Source: an uncultured Hyphomicrobiaceae bacterium
GTDB lineage: Bacteria > Pseudomonadota > Alphaproteobacteria > Rhizobiales > CAMYJA01
DNA: 64,000 bases
Direction of reading: 5' to 3'
Assembly (NCBI GenBank): GCA_947258705.1
Contig: CAMYJA010000006.1
Span: 1-64,000 of the forward strand
Below are positions 8,163 through 16,580 of this stretch, piece by piece (position 1 is the first letter of the stretch; every line of letters starts with the position of its first letter). The notes beneath the pieces were generated by a model, which was given only the letters and a program-made list of their open reading frames with translations, was not told the DNA's origin and ran no database searches. The position numbers were made by a program, and so were the translations under genes.

Positions 8163-9179
8163 ATGGATAAAAATGTCACGCAGGACTCAGTCCATAAGGC
8201 GCTCTCAAGTCCCGGGGTCTTTCTGACACGAATGCTCGTTTTTCTGGTGCTCGCAGGATTTCTGGGCTCGATCCTCTATGCTCAGGCATATCTTGCTTTT
8301 ATGGCAAATCCGGGATTGAACGGTCTCATTCTTAGCGTCCTGTTGATCGGCTCCCTATACGCTTTTCGTCAGGTTGTAAGACTCTATCCGGAAATAAGGT
8401 GGGTGAATTCCTACCGTATTTCAGATCCCGGTCTGGCGATGCAGAAACGGCCATCTCTGCTGGCGCCGATGGCCAATCTCATGTCAGGGCAGCGCGGTCA
8501 GTTGTCGATATCCACGGGCTCGATGCGGTCGATCATGGATTCCATAGGATCGCGGCTCGACGAGGCCCGTGACACCTCCCGCTATCTCATAGGTCTACTT
8601 ATATTTTTGGGGCTTCTGGGCACATTCTGGGGGCTTCTGCAAACCATCCAGTCCATAGGGCAAACCATTGGTTCTCTCAACACGGGCGCAAGCAGCATGG
8701 TTGCCTTCGAGGAATTGAAAAATGGACTGGAAGCGCCGCTGAAGGGTATGGGAACGGCTTTTTCTTCATCGCTGTTCGGGCTGGCCGGATCGCTTATACT
8801 CGGATTTCTGGATCTACAGGCGGGGCAGGCGCAAAATCGTTTCTACAACGAGCTTGAGGAATGGCTTTCCGGCATAACGGAACTCACGCCGGCAGGCGGC
8901 GCGGGAGCCGACGACCTTTCGGGGCAACTCCGTCATGCATTGGTCGACCTTCAGCGGACGGTTGTTAATCTCGGCGACCGGATCGGATCGGAGGCGGGTA
9001 GCGGCGGCGGCGCGGGCACGGCGGCAAGAGAACTTGCGGTGGGTGTAGAAAAACTCGTCAAGCAGATGAGGTCCGAACAGAAGGTCGTTCGCGAATGGAT
9101 GGATGAACAGGCTGCGAACCAGGTGGATGTTTCTACGGCGCTTCAGGATCTTGCGAACAACATCGGCAAAAAAAAATAA
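8163..9179 (+). CDS. MotA/TolQ/ExbB-type proton channel protein
   Basis: A 338-residue membrane protein with predicted helices near residues 22-43, 54-70, 142-165 (LIGLLIFLGLLGTFWGLLQT) and 198-218 (GTAFSSSLFGLAGSLILGF), the MotA/ExbB arrangement with conserved Gly/Thr-rich pore helices. It is followed 3 nt later by an OmpA-like partner, as stator subunits usually are. GGAAGG precedes the ATG. No flagellar, Tol or TonB gene is nearby, so it is likely a non-flagellar stator whose load is unknown. The C-terminal ~120 residues are Gly/Ala-rich and then helical. Confidence 0.82.
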   Translation: MDKNVTQDSVHKALSSPGVFLTRMLVFLVLAGFLGSILYAQAYLAFMANPGLNGLILSVLLIGSLYAFRQVVRLYPEIRWVNSYRISDPGLAMQKRPSLLAPMANLMSGQRGQLSISTGSMRSIMDSIGSRLDEARDTSRYLIGLLIFLGLLGTFWGLLQTIQSIGQTIGSLNTGASSMVAFEELKNGLEAPLKGMGTAFSSSLFGLAGSLILGFLDLQAGQAQNRFYNELEEWLSGITELTPAGGAGADDLSGQLRHALVDLQRTVVNLGDRIGSEAGSGGGAGTAARELAVGVEKLVKQMRSEQKVVREWMDEQAANQVDVSTALQDLANNIGKKK

Positions 9180-9182
9180 CAT

Positions 9183-10211
9183 ATGGCTTATACCAGATAT
9201 AAACGCGCCTATACCGGCGGCGATTACTGGCCGGGCTTCGTCGATGCGATGGCGACGATGCTGCTGGTCGTCACATTTTTACTGTCGCTCTTCATGCTCG
9301 CCCAATATTTCGTACAACTTGAATCGAGCGGAAAGGATACGGCGCTACAACGGCTGAATCGCCAGATCCAGCAGCTCACCCAGCTCCTGGCGCTCGAAAA
9401 GGGATCAAACAAGTCGATTCAGGACGAGCTTGCGACATTGACTGCATCTCTATCGGACCTTGGATCGGAAAATGCCCGGCTGCAGGGGATGATCGATCTC
9501 GGAACCAAGAAGGCGGATCAGGCCGGCGCCGAGGCAAGCAAACTGACTTCGGACCTTGAGGGCGAGAAAAAGATCTCATCAGAAGCCCTGGCCCAGGTTG
9601 AAATATTGAATCAGCAGCTTCTTGCCCTGCGCCGCCAGATCGGCGCGCTCGAACGCGCGCTCGAAGCGTCAGAGGCGCAGGATGAGGCGAGCAAGAAAAA
9701 GATTGCCGATCTTGGCCGCCGCCTCAACGTGGCCCTCGCAAAAAAGGTCGAGGAGCTTTCAAGATTCCGATCCGATTTTTTCGGACGATTGCGCAAACTT
9801 CTCGCGAACCGCAAGGATGTACGCGTGGTCGGCGACCGTTTCGTCTTTCAGGCGGAGGTTCTGTTCCCAAGCGGATCGGCCGACATGAATCCCGAAGGTC
9901 TTGCCACCCTGGCCCCGCTCGCCGACGCGATCAAAACACTTGAAGGAAAAATACCCGGTGAGATCGAATGGGTGTTGCGCGTCGACGGACATACCGACAT
10001 ACGCCCGATAAGTACGGCCGAATTTCCATCGAACTGGGAATTGTCATCGGCAAGGGCTTTATCGGTCGTTCGCTTTCTCATATCACGGGGGGTTAGCCCG
10101 AAACATCTGGTGGCAGCCGGATTTGGTGAATTTCAACCGCTGGACAAGGGCGCTACCGAGGAGTCGCTGAGAAGAAACCGGCGTATCGAGCTGAAGTTGA
10201 CGACACGATAG
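9183..10211 (+). CDS. MotB-like OmpA-domain peptidoglycan-binding protein
   Basis: The 342-residue protein has a single N-terminal membrane helix (about 18-41) opening with WPGFVDAMATMLLVV, where the Asp sits at the position of the proton-carrying Asp of MotB. A long coiled coil (about 50-195) and a C-terminal OmpA-like domain (about 215-340: GHTDIRP, SNWELSSARALSVVRFL, RRNRRIELKL) follow. The domain binds peptidoglycan in this family. It starts 3 nt after the MotA-like gene and probably forms an inner-membrane ion-driven complex with it. The long coiled coil is unlike flagellar MotB. Confidence 0.85.
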   Translation: MAYTRYKRAYTGGDYWPGFVDAMATMLLVVTFLLSLFMLAQYFVQLESSGKDTALQRLNRQIQQLTQLLALEKGSNKSIQDELATLTASLSDLGSENARLQGMIDLGTKKADQAGAEASKLTSDLEGEKKISSEALAQVEILNQQLLALRRQIGALERALEASEAQDEASKKKIADLGRRLNVALAKKVEELSRFRSDFFGRLRKLLANRKDVRVVGDRFVFQAEVLFPSGSADMNPEGLATLAPLADAIKTLEGKIPGEIEWVLRVDGHTDIRPISTAEFPSNWELSSARALSVVRFLISRGVSPKHLVAAGFGEFQPLDKGATEESLRRNRRIELKLTTR

Positions 10212-10223
10212 TCTTTTCAGAGA

Positions 10224-12080
10224 TCAGGAACTGAACTGAAGAGCAGCCAACTCGCTATAAGTACCGGCTCTGTCAACCAGTTCCTCATGGGTGCCCTCTT
10301 CGATGATGCGCCCCTCTTTCAGGACGATTATCCGGTCGGCACGCTTTACCGTCGCCAGTCGGTGCGCGATGATGAGTGTCGTTCGTCCTTCCATGGCATG
10401 TTCGAGCGCTTCCTGGACTTTCTTCTCGCTATCGGCATCAAGCGCGCTTGTGGCTTCATCAAGCAGAAGTATCGGGGATTCGTGCAGAATTGCGCGTGCA
10501 ATCGCAATCCTTTGACGCTGTCCACCGGAGAGGTTGACGCCATGCTCGCCAAGCATGGCCGCATAGCCACCTGGAATTTCCTCAATGAAATCATGGGCCA
10601 GAGCAGCGCGGGCAGCGGCCTCGACTTTTGCCTGGGGCATATTGCCCGTGCCGTAGCGGATGTTCTCGATGATACTGTCCGCGAAAATATTGATTTCCTG
10701 GGGCACCAGCGCGATTTTCCGACGGAGCGCGCCAAGGTCGGCCTTGTCAATCGGCACACCGTCGATATCAACCGAGCCGGCGCCCGGGTCGTAAAATCGC
10801 AACGCCAGGTTGAATATGGTGCTTTTGCCCGCACCCGAGGGTCCCACGATTGCGACAACTTCACCCGGTTTGATTTCGAGGCTCACATCATCGAGGGCTT
10901 TTTGATCGGGCCGCGTGGGATAGCTGAAGGTGACGTTCCGGAATGCGATTTGGCCCTTTCCATTTTCTGGAAATTCTACCGGATTGATTGGCGATTTAAT
11001 TTCCGGAGACGTATTGAGGAGTTCGGTCAGGCGTTCGGCGGACCCGGCTGCCTGTTGAATTTCGCCCCATACTTCCGAAAGCTGACCCAGCGCGCTGGCC
11101 GCAAAAACGGTATAAAGCACGAATTGACCAAGCCTGCCCCCGGTCATGGTTCCGGAAAGAACTTCACCTGCGCCGTACCAGAGGATACCGACGATACTCG
11201 CGAATATGAGAAATATCGCAATCGCAGTGAGACCGGCACGCGCGCCCGTGCGTTCGCGTGCCGCGGCAAACGAGCGTTCAACCTCGTCGCCAAATCTGGT
11301 TACGACATGTTTCTCATTGGTGAAGGCCTGCAATGTTCTGACGGCCGAGAGGTTTTCGGCGGCATAGGCGGAGGCTTCCGCCAAAGTGTCCTGCGCCTTG
11401 CGGGACAATTTCCGTACATAGCGGCCATAGGCGAAGAGCGGCAGAATTATCAACGGTATCGCGAGGAAGACCAGGAATGAGAGTTTGATGCTTGTCACAA
11501 ACATCATCACCAATGCGCCAAAAAAGAGAACCGTATTGCGAAGCGCGACGGAGGCGCCCGCCCCGATCGTGGATTTGATCTGAGTGGTGTCGGCTGTCAG
11601 GCGCGACATGACCTCGCCCGAGCGGGTTTTCTCATAAAATGAGGGGCTCAGTCGGGTCAGGTGAGTGAACACATCAGTTCTCAGATCGGCAACAATTCGT
11701 TCACCAAGCCAGGTGACCAGGTAGAATCTGGCGGAGCTCGAGACAGCCAGGACGAGACCGACCATGATCATCATGCCGAAATATTTGTCGATAAACCCGC
11801 CGTTTTCGGAGGAGAAACCGAGATCGATCATCCGGCGGACACCCAGGGGGACGGCCAGGGTTGCGGCTGCGGCAATAATCAGGGCGATGAGGGCCGCGAT
11901 CAACATGCCTCGATGATTCAGGACATACGGCTTGAGCGCCCGCAGAGGTTTCAACTTTTCCCCACGGCTCTTTTTATCAATATCAGTTTCGATGTCAGTA
12001 CCGATTTTGGTTCCGGCGCGCATGTCCCCGCTCTGCAAATCCGTCTTTGCAGTACCCGCATTTGAGGCCGTATTACTCAT
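10224..12080 (-). CDS. ABC transporter, fused permease and ATPase (MsbA-like exporter)
   Basis: The 618-residue half-transporter has six predicted helices in residues 45-330 followed by a nucleotide-binding domain. Walker A is GPSGAGKST, the signature is LSGGQRQRIAIARAIL, Walker B is ILLLDEATSALD and the H-loop is IIAHRLATVKRADRI. A homodimer should form the exporter. The family moves lipids, peptides or drugs outward; the substrate cannot be read from sequence. The gene is divergent from rpmE, 314 nt away. The first ~45 residues are hydrophilic and variable. Confidence 0.9.
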   Translation of the reverse strand: MSNTASNAGTAKTDLQSGDMRAGTKIGTDIETDIDKKSRGEKLKPLRALKPYVLNHRGMLIAALIALIIAAAATLAVPLGVRRMIDLGFSSENGGFIDKYFGMMIMVGLVLAVSSSARFYLVTWLGERIVADLRTDVFTHLTRLSPSFYEKTRSGEVMSRLTADTTQIKSTIGAGASVALRNTVLFFGALVMMFVTSIKLSFLVFLAIPLIILPLFAYGRYVRKLSRKAQDTLAEASAYAAENLSAVRTLQAFTNEKHVVTRFGDEVERSFAAARERTGARAGLTAIAIFLIFASIVGILWYGAGEVLSGTMTGGRLGQFVLYTVFAASALGQLSEVWGEIQQAAGSAERLTELLNTSPEIKSPINPVEFPENGKGQIAFRNVTFSYPTRPDQKALDDVSLEIKPGEVVAIVGPSGAGKSTIFNLALRFYDPGAGSVDIDGVPIDKADLGALRRKIALVPQEINIFADSIIENIRYGTGNMPQAKVEAAARAALAHDFIEEIPGGYAAMLGEHGVNLSGGQRQRIAIARAILHESPILLLDEATSALDADSEKKVQEALEHAMEGRTTLIIAHRLATVKRADRIIVLKEGRIIEEGTHEELVDRAGTYSELAALQFSS

Positions 12081-12394
12081 ATTGTCGTTATGCTTTTTGA
12101 TTGTTGCTCTGTGAGGGCCGCACCATGCCCGAATTAGACCTACCGATGCAAGCGTTCATTATGGCGGCCGGCAATCTGCTTGCTTCCCTGCCTATCCGCC
12201 GAGGTGCCCGGACAGAACCGGAGCCCATATCAACCCCAGAGCTCAACACCGGGATCAGCTCCCGGGCCCACTAGAGGGTTGTGAGCCGAATGCTCTTCCT
12301 GTATAAGAGCGTTCAAATCAACACATTTTTTATTGCCAGCCGCCCGCGCCATTATGGCCGGTTCGGCAAAACGCTTTTTAAGGACGACAAGCTA
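12081..12394 (+). other. Intergenic region with small hairpin in the rpmE leader
   Basis: No gene is evident here; the ORF track's extension of rpmE upstream has no family match. A short hairpin GCTCTT/AAGAGC (12292-12297, 12305-12310) lies about 85 nt before rpmE. It could be part of a leader but matches no element I know. The divergent promoters of the ABC transporter and rpmE must lie in this stretch. Confidence 0.3.
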
Positions 12395-12619
12395 ATGAAG
12401 AAAGACGAGGGCCTGCATCCCGATTATCACATGATCAAGGTGGTGATGACTGATGGGACGGAATTCGAGACCTATTCGACTTTAGGCGCCGAAGGCGACA
12501 AGCTGACACTCGATATCGATCCGAAAACGCACCCTGCCTGGACCGGCGGCGGACAGCATCTGGTCGACCGTGGCGGACGGTTGTCGCGGTTCAAGAAAAA
12601 ATTCGACGGAATGTTTTAA
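12395..12619 (+). CDS. rpmE: 50S ribosomal protein L31
   Basis: A 74-residue protein beginning [21 protein letters not shown] and ending in the conserved HPAWTGG...[12 protein letters not shown] pattern of bacterial L31, the usual length for alphaproteobacteria. It lacks the CxxC zinc pairs, so it is the Zn-independent form of the main L31 type. The ORF track starts at 12281, but the ATG at 12395, preceded by AAGGACG, is the family start. It is followed by a strong hairpin terminator. Confidence 0.93.
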   Translation: MKKDEGLHPDYHMIKVVMTDGTEFETYSTLGAEGDKLTLDIDPKTHPAWTGGGQHLVDRGGRLSRFKKKFDGMF

Positions 12620-12657
12620 ATTCAGGGGAACAACAGCCTTGTTCCACCTTTGAAACA

Positions 12658-12697
12658 AAAAAAGCCACCAGGAGAAAGTTCTCGAGGTGGCTTTTTT
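12658..12697. terminator. Bidirectional terminator between rpmE and the rcdA-like gene
   Basis: AAAGCCACC (12661-12669) pairs with GGTGGCTTT (12686-12694), and the inner bases GGAGAA/TTCTC extend the stem. On the plus strand a T-run follows; on the minus strand the A-run before the stem gives a T-run as well. It can therefore stop both the rpmE transcript and the convergent DUF1465 transcript. Confidence 0.9.
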
Positions 12698-12707
12698 ATT
12701 TTCCGGA

Positions 12708-12743
12708 TCGAAAACGGGAGACTTCTCGAAAACGGGAGACTTC
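12708..12743. repeat. Perfect 18-bp tandem duplication
   Basis: TCGAAAACGGGAGACTTC occurs twice head-to-tail (12708-12725, 12726-12743) just past the terminator and before the stop of the DUF1465 gene. It looks like a slippage duplication in non-coding DNA. Confidence 0.9.
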
Positions 12744-12796
12744 CAGCGCTTTCAAACACCGATGCAGATGGTTTGCCTTTTATTCGGAAAGGTTTG

Positions 12797-13339
12797 TCAC
12801 TCGGGCGTGCAGAAAGCCTCTTCGAGCTCAGCCATTTGTGTGCTGAGCGGATTTTGACGCGGCGCATCCACGTCGAAGCCCGAACTCAACAGATGGCGGT
12901 CCAGACTTTCTATCTGATCATAAAGCCTCATGCTTTGTTCGATCAGGCTCCTCAATTTCGCGGGCAATTCATCAAAATGATCAATATGTTCGGGACGGGC
13001 AACCGTGTCGAAACGTATTTTTTTGCGCTTTTCCTCAATATCAGCGGGCGTGAGCTTACCCTGCGCGATACCGCGATAGATGACCAGCCATGATGCCAGT
13101 TGCATCAAGCGCGTTGTCAGGCGCATGCTTTCGGTTGTATAGGTCAGTGCGATATTGTCTTCGAGGGCGCGTGAATCACTACGTCCATCGCATTCGAGAT
13201 ATTCAGAAGTCTCTTCGATCAGCTCCATGCCTTCCCGAAAAAGCGACAGGAAATTTTGGGACGCTGCATATTTTTTGCTGAAGGATATTGCAGGTTCGGA
13301 TCTCGCGGAATCCTGCTCCCGCTTTAAGGCATTACTCAT
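12797..13339 (-). CDS. rcdA: DUF1465 protein, RcdA-like (regulator of CtrA degradation)
   Basis: The 180-residue helical protein matches the DUF1465/RcdA family in length (Caulobacter RcdA about 177) and in segments such as FSKKYAASQNFLSLFREGMELIEE and LTTRLMQLASWLVIYRG. In Caulobacter, RcdA is a ClpXP adaptor that helps deliver CtrA and other proteins for degradation at cell-cycle transitions. Its position beside rpmE and DUF1192 is commonly seen in the Hyphomicrobiales. Its presence fits the CtrA-type boxes found in this window. The specific adaptor role in this organism is inference. Confidence 0.8.
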   Translation of the reverse strand: MSNALKREQDSARSEPAISFSKKYAASQNFLSLFREGMELIEETSEYLECDGRSDSRALEDNIALTYTTESMRLTTRLMQLASWLVIYRGIAQGKLTPADIEEKRKKIRFDTVARPEHIDHFDELPAKLRSLIEQSMRLYDQIESLDRHLLSSGFDVDAPRQNPLSTQMAELEEAFCTPE

Positions 13340-13773
13340 ATAAACAACTCACATACAAATTATCGGCACTGCCACTTTAACGCGTCGTTCCATGGCGCGA
13401 AGATTTATCGCACCACATGATAAATGCCACAGGGTTAACAAATTCCAAATTTTTCGGTCAGCAACATATGAAATCCGAATAACACATATAAATGTATTTT
13501 GACAAAAAAATGAGCCGCTTAAAAAAGCGGCTCAAGAGTTAACAGGGAGGCGTCAAACAGAGTGGCAGGTGCCACTCGGTCTCCAGATAACTGGATAAGT
13601 ATTAAGGTAAATCAACTTCCTTAATAATTCATTAATCGCCCAGATATTTGGTTTGCGAGTGTTTCAATGCGCTACAGCGCCAGCGCAATGAGGGGCGCAA
13701 TGCAGGCGTTATTCCGGAGAATTGGACGTGCGACAGACCGTCTGGAACCGGGCCGGAAATTAACTTATAGGAC
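13340..13773. other. AT-rich intergenic region without a gene
   Basis: No ORF with family support lies here. The part next to the rcdA-like gene should hold its promoter; the only clear element is the minus-strand terminator at 13504-13534. A TTAA-N7-TTAA at 13621-13635 lacks the final C of a CtrA box. Confidence 0.4.
13504..13534 (-). terminator. Intrinsic terminator (minus strand)
   Basis: TGAGCCGCTT/AAGCGGCTCA (13511-13520, 13525-13534) is a perfect 10-bp stem with a 4-nt loop. Read on the minus strand it is followed by seven Ts, so it should end the transcript of the DUF1192 gene about 240 nt upstream. Confidence 0.85.
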
Positions 13774-13962
13774 TCAGTTCCTGAAGACGTCTTCCGCCGC
13801 GCTTTGCGTGCTTTTCCTGGCACTGATTTCCGCGCGGACCCGTTCGATTTCATCTTCAAGCAGCTGGATGCGGCTGTTTAAATCTTCGACGGACAGACTC
13901 GACAAATCCTCTCCAATTTCGATGGCCGCTTTCTTCTTCGGCTCCAGTTCGTCCCAATCCAT
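13774..13962 (-). CDS. DUF1192 small coiled-coil protein
   Basis: A 62-residue protein starting MDWDELEPKKKAAIEIGEDL and continuing into a predicted coiled coil (LSVEDLNSRIQLLEDEIERVRAEI), the recognised DUF1192 pattern of alphaproteobacteria. Its function is unknown. The ORF track extends it upstream to 14226, but GAGGT placed 7 nt before the ATG at 13962 and the family N-terminus decide for the short form. It is divergent from the quinone oxidoreductase, with 72 nt between the starts. Confidence 0.85.
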   Translation of the reverse strand: MDWDELEPKKKAAIEIGEDLSSLSVEDLNSRIQLLEDEIERVRAEISARKSTQSAAEDVFRN

Positions 13963-14034
13963 TGCGATCACCTCTATTGATGCGATATGAGTTTTCAGAT
14001 CGGATTTTAGTTCAACGGCGAGAGATGTCACCCC

Positions 14035-15063
14035 ATGAACGCAATACCCCACTCCATGACGGCCATACATTTTGAGGGAAGCGGCGGACCTGAGGTCCTC
14101 GTACCTTTGACAACCGATGTGCCGGAGCCCACAGAGGGCGAGGTGCTCATTCGCGTGTCCGCCGCCGGGATCAACCGCCCGGATGTATTGCAACGGCTCG
14201 GGCTTTATCCCCCGCCATCGGGGCATTCTCCATTACCGGGCCTGGAGGTCGCCGGGGAGATCGCTGCAACCGGCGCATCGTCGATGCGTTTCAAGGTAGG
14301 CGATCAGGTCATGGCGCTCGTGAACGGCGGCGGTTATGCGGAATACGTGTCGGTCGACGAGCGTTCCGTTCTATCCATACCAAAGGGGCTCAGCCTGATC
14401 GAAGCCGCGGCGATCCCCGAGACCTATTTTACCGTATGGCACAATGTGTTCGAGCGCGGTCAGCTCAAAGACGGAGAATGGTTTCTGGTTCATGGAGGTA
14501 CCAGCGGCATCGGCACCACGGCTGTGCAACTTGCGAAGGCTTTCGGCGCCCAAGTCATTGCGACAGCGGGATCGAAGGAGAAATGCGATGCGGTGCTCAG
14601 TTTGGGCGCCGATTACGCAATTAACTACCGGGAGGCTGATTTCGCCAGGGAAGTCAAAGCCGTTACCGGTGGGCATGGCGTCGATGTCATTCTCGACATG
14701 GTGGGGGGCGACTATATCGCGCAGAATCTCAAATGCGCCGCAACCGACGGGCGCATTATCCAGATCGCCTTTCTCCAGGGATCGAAAGTGGAAATCAATT
14801 TGATGCCCGTTATGCTGAAGCGGCTGACATTCACAGGCTCTACCCTGCGGACCCGGACGGCAGAGTTCAAGGGCGCTGTCGCGCGGGCGCTTGAGACGAA
14901 GGTCTGGCCGTTGATCGAGGCGGGCACAATCCGGCCCGTCATTTTTGAAACATTCGACCTCCAAGACGCATCGGATGCGCACCGGTTGATGGAGTCGAGC
15001 GCGCATATCGGCAAGATCGTGTTGAAGGTTCGCCAGCCTGATCCCAACGGCGGGTCTTTCTAG
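14035..15063 (+). CDS. NAD(P)H quinone oxidoreductase (zinc-free MDR, PIG3-like)
   Basis: The 342-residue protein belongs to the medium-chain dehydrogenase/reductase family, quinone oxidoreductase branch. The N-terminal GroES-like fold runs from TAIHFEGSGGPEVL to about 130, and the Rossmann domain contains VHGGTSGIGTTAVQLAKAFGA for NADP(H). The structural and catalytic zinc ligands of alcohol dehydrogenases are missing, as expected for this branch. It likely reduces quinones or reactive carbonyls in the cytoplasm. An alternative start is the ATG at 14056. Its stop overlaps the psiE stop within a CTAG palindrome. Confidence 0.9.
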   Translation: MNAIPHSMTAIHFEGSGGPEVLVPLTTDVPEPTEGEVLIRVSAAGINRPDVLQRLGLYPPPSGHSPLPGLEVAGEIAATGASSMRFKVGDQVMALVNGGGYAEYVSVDERSVLSIPKGLSLIEAAAIPETYFTVWHNVFERGQLKDGEWFLVHGGTSGIGTTAVQLAKAFGAQVIATAGSKEKCDAVLSLGADYAINYREADFAREVKAVTGGHGVDVILDMVGGDYIAQNLKCAATDGRIIQIAFLQGSKVEINLMPVMLKRLTFTGSTLRTRTAEFKGAVARALETKVWPLIEAGTIRPVIFETFDLQDASDAHRLMESSAHIGKIVLKVRQPDPNGGSF

Positions 15064-15521
15064 GATTCCTTGCCCTTGCCCTTGCCCTCATCTTCACCCG
15101 CAAATCCCCTCCGTCGGCTGGGATATATGTAGGTTCCGTAGCGCAAGACAAGAGCGGAGAGGGCCAGGATCAATATGCCCGCGGCCATGATCAGAATATC
15201 CAAAACCGGATTCTCGTGGATATTCACGACTGCCACCATGTGCCGTGTCAGGGCGGTGATGGCAACGTAGATCAGGAACCGGACGGGCAACTGGTTGGTC
15301 TGGAAATAAATGCCGACCATGGCACCGATTTCGAGATAAATGAAAAGCAGCAACAAATCCTCGACGGTTGCCGTTCCCTTCTGGGCCATTACCATAAATG
15401 CAGTCGCTGCAGCCCATACGGTCGCACCGCCGATTGCGAACAATCCCAACAGGTGGAAGGATTCAACGAGTACATTGCCGGCACCGTAAATTCTCCGGCG
15501 CAGTGGTGTCTGATTGTCCAT
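15060..15521 (-). CDS. psiE: PsiE-family membrane protein
   Basis: A 153-residue protein with four predicted membrane helices (for example LLGLFAIGGATVWAAATAFMV and ILIMAAGILILALSALVLRY) and the PsiE-typical segment RFLIYVAITALTRHMV. In E. coli psiE is induced by phosphate starvation; its molecular function is unknown. I see no clear Pho box before it. It converges on the quinone oxidoreductase gene with a 4-nt overlap. Confidence 0.82.
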   Translation of the reverse strand: MDNQTPLRRRIYGAGNVLVESFHLLGLFAIGGATVWAAATAFMVMAQKGTATVEDLLLLFIYLEIGAMVGIYFQTNQLPVRFLIYVAITALTRHMVAVVNIHENPVLDILIMAAGILILALSALVLRYGTYIYPSRRRGFAGEDEGKGKGKES

Positions 15522-15659
15522 GATCCCTTATGCAGTTGACAACTGCATCTCCCATCCAATTTCCGTTCTCAGTGAATACAACAATAGAAGTTTCGATCAA
15601 CCATATTGCGATTGCGCCTGCCTCCGCCGAGAGTGGAAATGGTTGGGCGCGCGCCGCTG

Positions 15660-16580
15660 CTACCACTTCAAAGCGGTCTGAGCCGCAACGGGTGGTACCA
15701 TTCCATCAAAGATTTCGGCCAGCATGGCGCTATCGAGGCCGCGCTCCCTGTCCACATGGATCGCACTTGGCACAAAGAGCGCGTCAATGCCGGCTGCCGC
15801 GGCGCCCGTAATGTCGGTTTTGACATTGTCGCCTATGGCTAGAATTCGGCTCTTTGGAACACTTTCGCCCCGCACCTCGGCCATAAGATCAAAAGCGCGT
15901 TCATAAATGGGCAGGTGCGGCTTGCCCGCAAACGTCACCTCACCACCCCGTTCTGCATAGGCCTCGGCAAGAGCGCCTGCGCAATAAATGACCTTATTGC
16001 CCCGCTCGACCTTGATGTCGGGATTTGCACAAATCATCTTCAGGGCTCTTTGCTTGAAAGTAGAAAACAGATCCGAATAATCGTCGGGGGTTTCTGTGGT
16101 GTCGTCAAAGAGGCCTGTATTGACGATCAAATCAGCCGCATCAATTTCTGCAAATTCAACCTCGATCCCCGTAAAGAGCGAACGGTCGCGCTCGGGTCCA
16201 AGATGAAATATCCTGCGGCTGGGCGAAATGTTCAACCACTGGCTGAGCAGGGTTCGCGTCACATCGCCGGAGGTGATGACCTCGTCCCAGGCATCGCCGG
16301 GGACACCGATGGCGGTGAATTGTTCAATGACGGGATTTTTCGGGCGAGGCGCATTAGAAATCAGAACAACCACACCACCCGCTTCGCGGTATTTGATGCA
16401 GGCCTCGCAAGCGCTGTCAAAAGTGTCTATCCCATTGTGAAGCACGCCCCAAATGTCGCACAACCAGGCGTCATAATTTTTCGCCAGAGGACCAATGGAA
16501 GTTAAAAGCGGGATGCCCCCCTCGGGGGCGACGCGGGGGGCATCAACATTCGACATGGCTTTAATTACGTTAACCTTCAA
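15660..16580 (-). CDS. HAD-superfamily hydrolase, TIGR01459/subfamily IIA
   Basis: The 306-residue protein carries the HAD motifs: motif I DAWLCDIWGVLHNG (Asp nucleophile, second Asp replaced by a tripeptide-shifted residue as in this subgroup), motif II VVLISNAPRP, and motif IV in ILAIGDNVKTDITGAAAAGID. This is the TIGR01459 group of alphaproteobacterial subfamily IIA hydrolases, related to NagD-type phosphatases. The substrate is unknown. It overlaps the upstream EAL-like gene by 4 nt, so the two are probably co-transcribed. Confidence 0.85.
   Translation of the reverse strand: MKVNVIKAMSNVDAPRVAPEGGIPLLTSIGPLAKNYDAWLCDIWGVLHNGIDTFDSACEACIKYREAGGVVVLISNAPRPKNPVIEQFTAIGVPGDAWDEVITSGDVTRTLLSQWLNISPSRRIFHLGPERDRSLFTGIEVEFAEIDAADLIVNTGLFDDTTETPDDYSDLFSTFKQRALKMICANPDIKVERGNKVIYCAGALAEAYAERGGEVTFAGKPHLPIYERAFDLMAEVRGESVPKSRILAIGDNVKTDITGAAAAGIDALFVPSAIHVDRERGLDSAMLAEIFDGMVPPVAAQTALKW

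Noticed and set aside
8163-10211. Zorya defence system (ZorA/ZorB are MotA/MotB-like)
   Set aside because: No ZorC, ZorD or ZorE helicase/nuclease gene is adjacent; both neighbours are ordinary genes. The pair looks like a general stator.
10287-11480. 397-residue plus-strand ORF
   Set aside because: It lies entirely antisense to the intact ABC transporter gene and has no recognised domain.
13621-13635. TTAA-N7-TTAA resembling a CtrA box
   Set aside because: It lacks the terminal C on both strands and lies in very AT-rich DNA where such a match is expected by chance.
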